In this document: positions 14,092-14,119 of the stretch, piece after piece
Layout of the letters: every line of letters starts with the position of its first letter
Numbering within the stretch: the stretch's first letter is position 1
Source: Deltaproteobacteria bacterium
GTDB taxonomy: Bacteria; Desulfobacterota; GWC2-55-46
Reading direction: 5' to 3'
Assembly (NCBI GenBank): GCA_016219075.1
Contig: JACRCJ010000127.1
Coordinates: forward strand, 1 to 14,119
Length of the DNA: 14,119 nt
Made by a program: the position numbers and the translations under genes
The notes under the pieces: model-generated
What the model saw: the letters and a program-made list of their open reading frames with translations, nothing else
What the model was told of the DNA's origin: nothing
Databases searched by the model: none

Positions 14092-14119
14092 ATGAGCAGC
14101 AGACCGGTACTGAACGAAA
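14092..14119 (+). CDS. Start of a further gene, cut by the window end
   Basis: An ATG at 14092 opens a frame that reads MSSRPVLNE to the last base. GAGG (14079-14082) lies 9 bases upstream, and the start is 4 bases after the sulfotransferase stop, as expected for the next operon gene. Only nine codons are visible, so the product cannot be named. Confidence 0.4.

Noticed and set aside
1..14119. CRISPR array, tRNA, rRNA, insertion sequence or phage attachment site
   Set aside because: No regularly spaced repeats, tRNA-like cloverleaf, transposase motif or terminal inverted repeats were seen; the region is densely coding with uniform codon use.

Overview
The window is one stretch of a polysaccharide biosynthesis and export locus. 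All thirteen substantial genes, and a fourteenth entering at the right edge, lie on the + strand. Gene content and order match the loci found with exosortase A (XrtA/EpsH-type) and PEP-CTERM protein sorting: a PrsT-like TPR protein, an EpsB-type initiating sugar transferase, a short polysaccharide export protein, a chain-length protein, a stand-alone tyrosine kinase, an outer-membrane beta-barrel, an ExeA-like ATPase, a NodB-type deacetylase, a FemAB-like protein and an Stp1-type glycosyltransferase. No exosortase and no PEP-CTERM substrate is visible here. The host is a two-membrane (Gram-negative) bacterium, because the genes encode an outer-membrane barrel and a periplasm-spanning export system. 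Moderately high GC with heavy use of AGG for Arg and ATA for Ile fits a Desulfobacterota/deltaproteobacterial or Nitrospirota-like lineage, but the sequence alone does not decide this.

Layout. Bases 1-1186 hold the C-terminal part of the TPR protein. Bases 1200-2555 encode the phosphoglycosyl transferase that starts the lipid-linked repeat unit. Bases 2581-7073 form the export and length-control module (SLBB export protein, Wzz-like protein, tyrosine kinase, beta-barrel). Bases 7086-9476 encode the ATPase, the deacetylase and a NusG/RfaH-like regulator. A 223-base gap (9477-9699) is the only sizeable non-coding region; it contains a perfect 9-bp inverted repeat and short direct repeats. Bases 9700-14087 form a second block: UDP-GlcNAc 2-epimerase, FemAB-like protein, glycosyltransferase and sulfotransferase. 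A further ORF begins at 14092.

How the genes work together (inference from families): the epimerase supplies UDP-ManNAc; the EpsB-like enzyme loads the first sugar phosphate on undecaprenyl phosphate; the glycosyltransferase extends it; and the deacetylase, FemAB-like protein and sulfotransferase may decorate the glycan. The Wzz-like protein and the separate kinase set chain length, and the short export protein plus the beta-barrel may carry the chain across the outer membrane. Three junctions overlap by 4 bases (5829, 8973, 11896), and most others are within about 25 bases, which indicates two tightly packed operons or one operon with an internal leader. The NusG-like gene directly before the leader suggests control by processive antitermination.

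The most interesting points are the NusG paralog paired with the structured leader, the short export protein next to a dedicated barrel, and a set of glycan-modifying enzymes (deacetylase, FemAB-like, sulfotransferase) whose substrate is not known.
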